Source of the DNA: Pseudomonadales bacterium
GTDB lineage: Bacteria > Pseudomonadota > Gammaproteobacteria > Pseudomonadales > Azotimanducaceae
Direction: 5' to 3'
Assembly (NCBI GenBank): GCA_029244465.1
Contig: JAQWQN010000227.1
Coordinates: 1 to 8,559, forward strand
Length of the DNA stretch: 8,559 bases
Of this stretch, positions 5,718 through 8,559 are shown one piece after another. The translations under genes were made by a program, and so were the position numbers. The notes under the pieces are model-generated. The model was not told the origin of the DNA. It was given only the letters and a program-made list of their open reading frames with translations, and searched no databases. The number at the start of each line of letters is the position of its first letter. The stretch's first letter is position 1.

Positions 5718-7262
5718 ATGAATATCGGCCAGATCCCACTTAAATTTGCGCGGCGCGAGCCTGAACGCGAGGCGTTGGTAGATATAACAAATCAGCGCCG
5801 GGTGACTTTTGGTGCGTTCGATGAGCGCGTGTGCCGCCTGTCTAATGCCTTGCTTGCCAGATCTGGCGTGACGAAAGGGTCGCGGATCGCGATTCTTGCC
5901 AAGAACTGCATTGAATACATGGAGGTCATGTATGCATGTGCCCGCGTTGGGTTGATTGCGCAGCCTTTGAACTGGCGGTTGGGTAAGGAAGAACTAAAGC
6001 GGATTCTCCTTGATGGCGAGCCTGAGTTACTTATCGCCTCGGAGGAATTTCGTCGCGACGCAATAGACGTTGCAGGGCTCGCGAATGTCCACGATGTACT
6101 TTGCTTTGGCGCAAACAGCGATTACGAGAGGAGCTTGGACGCTGCCAGTGCAGCGGAGCCTATGACCGCTGGCAGCGTTGGTGGAGAAGATCCGGCACTT
6201 ATTCTCTATACGGGCGGGACTACGGGTGAGTCAAAAGGTGCTCTGCATACGCATCATTCGCTTTACATGGGTATGCTCAATCAAACCGTGGCAGAACGAA
6301 TTGTGCCGACGGACGTCTATATGCTAACGGGACAAATGTTCCACATCCCCGTGGCCCTTGCTATGAATTACATGGCGCACGGCTGCCCGGTCGTCTTGAT
6401 TAACTTTGAGGCCAAGTTGGCGTTGCAAGTCATCCAACAGGAAAAGGTTTCAGCTTTTCTTGGCATAACGACAATGCTTAACTGGATGATGGCTGAGGAT
6501 GGCTTTGGCGATTATGACTTAAGTTCGCTCCGAAATATCCAATACGGTGGTGGTCCGATGCCACGCAGTGTCGTCGCTGATGCGTTGGAGAAATTCCCGT
6601 GTACCCTCATCCAAGGCTATGGTCAGACGGAGGGCATGACGATGAGTTTCTTAGCGCAGGAAGATCACGCGGATGCGCTCGCCGGAAAGCACCCGGAACG
6701 ACTCAGTTCTTGTGGTCGCGAAGGGTTTGTTACCTCGATAAGAGTGGTCGATCCAGAGGGACTAGAGGTTCCCAAGGACGGGGAGACGGCGGGAGAAATT
6801 ATTGTTCAATCCGAAGCCAATATGGTGGGTTATTGGCGTCGACCGGATCTGACCAGTGAGACTATTCGCAAGGACTGGATGTGGACTGGTGATATAGCCA
6901 CGTGGGATGGGCAGGGATATCTCTTTATCGTCGATCGTGCCAAAGACATGATCATTTCGGGTGGCGAGAATACCTACAGTACACAAGTGGAGGCCGCAAT
7001 CCATCAACATCCTGCGGTCCTCGAAGTGGCGGTTTTTGGTATACCGGATGAAGAGTGGGGCGAGTCGGTCAAAGCTGTCGTTGTGCTAAAGCCTGGCCGG
7101 CAAGCGACAACCGACGAGATCATTACGTCGGCTAGTGAGCACCTCGCTTCTTATCAAAAACCCAAATCAGTAGATTTTGCAGAGGCGCTTCCGAAGGCGC
7201 CAACCGGGAAGATACTGAAGCGTGAATTGCGCGATCCCTACTGGCAGGGGTCAAGTATATGA
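5718..7262 (+). CDS. AMP-forming acyl-CoA synthetase (FadD-like)
   Basis: This 514-residue ANL-superfamily ligase activates a carboxylic acid to its acyl-adenylate and then to the CoA thioester in the cytoplasm. All core motifs are present: the phosphate loop YTGGTTGESKG at 164-174, QGYGQTEG at 299-306, the hinge-region TGD at 390-392 with VDRAKDMIISGGEN (405-418, containing R407), and the C-terminal PKAPTGKILKREL (492-504) with the catalytic lysine K498. The length fits medium- or long-chain acyl-CoA synthetases, but related enzymes take aromatic, terpenoid and steroid acids, so the substrate is open. I chose ATG 5718 because the family consensus starts there (PLKFARREPEREALVD) and AGGT precedes it; the frame is open back to 5517, but that stretch lies within the NTF2-fold gene and reads as non-protein sequence. 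The TGA overlaps the next ATG (ATGA), implying coupled translation with the dehydratase subunits. Confidence 0.95.
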   Translation: MNIGQIPLKFARREPEREALVDITNQRRVTFGAFDERVCRLSNALLARSGVTKGSRIAILAKNCIEYMEVMYACARVGLIAQPLNWRLGKEELKRILLDGEPELLIASEEFRRDAIDVAGLANVHDVLCFGANSDYERSLDAASAAEPMTAGSVGGEDPALILYTGGTTGESKGALHTHHSLYMGMLNQTVAERIVPTDVYMLTGQMFHIPVALAMNYMAHGCPVVLINFEAKLALQVIQQEKVSAFLGITTMLNWMMAEDGFGDYDLSSLRNIQYGGGPMPRSVVADALEKFPCTLIQGYGQTEGMTMSFLAQEDHADALAGKHPERLSSCGREGFVTSIRVVDPEGLEVPKDGETAGEIIVQSEANMVGYWRRPDLTSETIRKDWMWTGDIATWDGQGYLFIVDRAKDMIISGGENTYSTQVEAAIHQHPAVLEVAVFGIPDEEWGESVKAVVVLKPGRQATTDEIITSASEHLASYQKPKSVDFAEALPKAPTGKILKRELRDPYWQGSSI

Positions 7263-7714
7263 CAAAACTTCTCACGCAAGAGACGCTGTCCGCTATCGGT
7301 CGTCGGACTGAGCCCCAACGAGAGCTCGTAACACGCCGGGATATAAGAAAATATGCGGTTGCGACGGGCAATCGACGCCAGAGGTATATCGATGGTGACC
7401 AAGCCCCTCCGATGTTCCACGTCCCGTTGTTCTGGGATGTTGTTTCTTTGGATGCACTGTCACCGGACGGGGTGTCAATCGATCGTTTATTGCCACGCTT
7501 TCCATTGAAGAAAGCCATGGCTGGCGGCCTCAAGATTGAATATCTGAAACCGATCTATCCGGGTGATTGGCTAACGGCAACTCGCACCCTAGCCGACATT
7601 TACGAAAAGACAGGCAGTTCAGGTCAACTCATCTTCTACGAAGTGGTAATGGACATCGTCGATGACGATGGGGAGATGGTCATTCGTGAAAAGACCACCA
7701 GAATATTACGATGA
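7259..7714 (+). CDS. MaoC-like dehydratase, N-terminal (non-catalytic) hot-dog subunit
   Basis: This 151-residue protein is a single hot-dog domain of the FAS1-dehydratase/MaoC N-terminal type. It opens with the usual IGRRTEP..LVTRRDIRKYAVATGN pattern (13-38), has QAPPMF (48-53) where the family has the proline-rich lid region, and then the characteristic LKPIYPGDWLTATRTL (96-111) and EKTGSSGQLIFYEVV (116-130). The NPxH catalytic signature is absent, as expected for the N-half, which contributes substrate binding in a two-domain or heteromeric hydratase. In ChsH2 of steroid side-chain degradation a similar domain is fused to a DUF35 domain; here the protein stops after the hot-dog fold. It starts at the ATGA junction with the synthetase and ends at another ATGA with the C-half. 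The two gene products very likely form one hydratase. Confidence 0.88.
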   Translation: MTKLLTQETLSAIGRRTEPQRELVTRRDIRKYAVATGNRRQRYIDGDQAPPMFHVPLFWDVVSLDALSPDGVSIDRLLPRFPLKKAMAGGLKIEYLKPIYPGDWLTATRTLADIYEKTGSSGQLIFYEVVMDIVDDDGEMVIREKTTRILR

Positions 7715-8133
7715 ATAGCGTGCTTACAATTTCTGAACTCGCGGTGGGCCAAGCAATTCCCGAGCGTGCCCATAGGCCAGATAACGTTCAACTTATGCTC
7801 TATAACGCGGTGCTCTGGAATGGCCACCGAATCCATTTCGATGAACCGTATACGACTGAGGTCGAGGGTTATCCTGGATTGGTTATTGCGGGGCCTTTGC
7901 TAGGAGATTGGCTGCATCAGGCGCTCGAAGAGTGGCTGGGTGAGAGCGGTGAGTTGCTCAGCATTGAATACTCTAACCGACTTGCCACCTACATCGGCGA
8001 GACGTTAATTGCCGGTGGCATCGTCAAATCGATCGACGTTGCCACTCGCGAAGCGACGCTAGAAGTCTATGTAAAAAACGAAGCTGGCGATGTCGCTTCA
8101 CCCGGCACGGCCCGGGTGAGGTTAACAACTTGA
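7711..8133 (+). CDS. MaoC/HTD2-like dehydratase, catalytic hot-dog subunit
   Basis: This 140-residue hot-dog protein carries the active-site segment of HTD2-like and ChsH1-type hydratases, LWNGHRIHFDEPYTTEVEGY (35-54). In it, N37, H39 and H42 occupy the place of the D-x-N-P-x-H motif of R-specific enoyl-CoA hydratases, followed by PGLVIAGPLL (55-64). These enzymes add water across a 2-enoyl-CoA double bond, or remove it. The protein probably pairs with the product of the preceding gene, to which it is joined by an ATGA overlap. Its TGA shares one base with the ATG of the thiolase-like gene. The substrate should be the CoA ester made by the synthetase after desaturation, but no acyl-CoA dehydrogenase gene is in the window, so that step must be encoded elsewhere or downstream. 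Confidence 0.9.
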   Translation: MNSVLTISELAVGQAIPERAHRPDNVQLMLYNAVLWNGHRIHFDEPYTTEVEGYPGLVIAGPLLGDWLHQALEEWLGESGELLSIEYSNRLATYIGETLIAGGIVKSIDVATREATLEVYVKNEAGDVASPGTARVRLTT

Positions 8134-8559
8134 TGAGCTTGAGCGGTCGCATTGCCGTCGTTGGCGCAGCTGACACGGAAGTGGGCGTTGTTCCAAGCAT
8201 GAGTCCAACCGAACTGTGTGTTGACGCTGCGCTGTCAGCCTTGCGAGACGCTGGTTTAGACAAGTCCGCGATCGATGGCTTGGTCACATGTAACGCGTTT
8301 GCGGAACCGATCATGTATCACGCCGAAGCGATTGCGGAGTATTTACAGATTTTTCCCACATATTGCGTCACGGCGAATACGGGTGGCGGCACCACACTTG
8401 CGGTCATACAACAAGCCGCGGCCGCTATTGAAGCGGGCCTTGCGACTACGGTGCTGATAAGTATGGCCGATAGCCTAAGAAGTAGTATGACCCGTGAACG
8501 ATCGAGGCAGACACAAGCGTCGACCGGTCACCCTCAGTTCGAACAACCCTACGGTTTGT
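8133..8559 (+). CDS. Thiolase-like / SCP2-thiolase-like protein, N-terminal part (runs off right edge)
   Basis: This is the first 142 residues of a thiolase-fold protein starting at ATG 8133, whose first base is the last base of the preceding TGA. It begins with the thiolase strand GRIAVVGAADTEVG (5-18), then SPTELCVDAALSALRDAGL (24-42), DGLVTCN (48-54), and the loop-helix segment TANTGGGTTLAVIQQA (80-95) leading to AAAIEAG (96-102). Counting back from the conserved glycine G102, the catalytic cysteine of classical thiolases falls at G85, and no Cys is nearby except C78 in the preceding strand. The pattern fits the SCP2-thiolase-like and Ltp2-type group, which needs a DUF35 partner in known cases and includes aldolases rather than thiolases. 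His and Cys motifs of the C-terminal half lie outside the window, so the final activity cannot be judged. Confidence 0.85.
   Translation, partial: MSLSGRIAVVGAADTEVGVVPSMSPTELCVDAALSALRDAGLDKSAIDGLVTCNAFAEPIMYHAEAIAEYLQIFPTYCVTANTGGGTTLAVIQQAAAAIEAGLATTVLISMADSLRSSMTRERSRQTQASTGHPQFEQPYGL

Noticed and set aside
7711..8133. N37 in place of Asp in the hydratase motif as a dead active site
   Set aside because: The N-G-H-R-I-H-[FY]-D form is normal for the HTD2-like group as I know it, so it does not indicate loss of activity.

Overview
The window looks like chromosomal DNA of a free-living, metabolically versatile proteobacterium. GC is moderate, genes are dense and mostly overlap or nearly touch, Shine-Dalgarno sites are normal, and there are export signals for periplasmic proteins. 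The gene content (quinoprotein propeller, luciferase-like flavin oxidoreductase, CoA ligase, split MaoC dehydratase, thiolase-like protein) fits an environmental gammaproteobacterium or related degrader. The phylum-level call is an inference and the genus cannot be read from the sequence. No rRNA, tRNA, CRISPR, insertion sequence or phage gene was found.

Layout. On the minus strand, positions 1508 down to 1 hold a two-gene unit: an exported tandem VOC/glyoxalase-fold protein (TTG start) followed with no gap by the N-terminal third of an MFS transporter that runs off the left edge. A 67-bp divergent spacer (1509-1575) separates this from a long plus-strand series that continues to the right edge. 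That series is: a periplasmic PQQ-type beta-propeller protein resembling polyvinyl-alcohol dehydrogenases (1576-3216); an RDD membrane protein overlapping its 3' end; a small four-helix membrane protein; a luciferase-like (LLM) flavin oxidoreductase; an unlisted 50-codon ORF with the best Shine-Dalgarno site in the window; an NTF2/SnoaL-fold protein; an AMP-forming acyl-CoA synthetase; the N-half and C-half of a split MaoC/HTD2-like dehydratase; and the start of a thiolase-like protein. From 5142 on, junctions are ATGA, a 7-bp gap, ATGA, ATGA and TGATG, which indicates one translationally coupled operon. The 34-48 bp gaps upstream show no terminator, so the transcript may begin near 1530.

Function. 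The right half reads as a catabolic module for an organic acid of unknown identity: activation to a CoA thioester, hydration of an enoyl-CoA by the paired hot-dog subunits, then cleavage or condensation by a thiolase-fold enzyme. The LLM oxidoreductase and NTF2-fold protein would modify the substrate. The order MaoC-N, MaoC-C, thiolase-like resembles the ChsH2-ChsH1-Ltp2 order of steroid side-chain degradation in actinobacteria. The visible part of the thiolase lacks the usual nucleophilic cysteine, which supports an aldolase-type or otherwise non-classical role. The quinoprotein, exported VOC protein and MFS transporter could provide periplasmic oxidation and uptake of the same substrate, but that link rests only on proximity.

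Most worth a second look: the 50-aa cationic small ORF at 5142-5294; the Cys-less thiolase with split MaoC pair; the reciprocal loss of metal-ligand positions in the two VOC repeats; and the small membrane protein with buried Glu and His residues.
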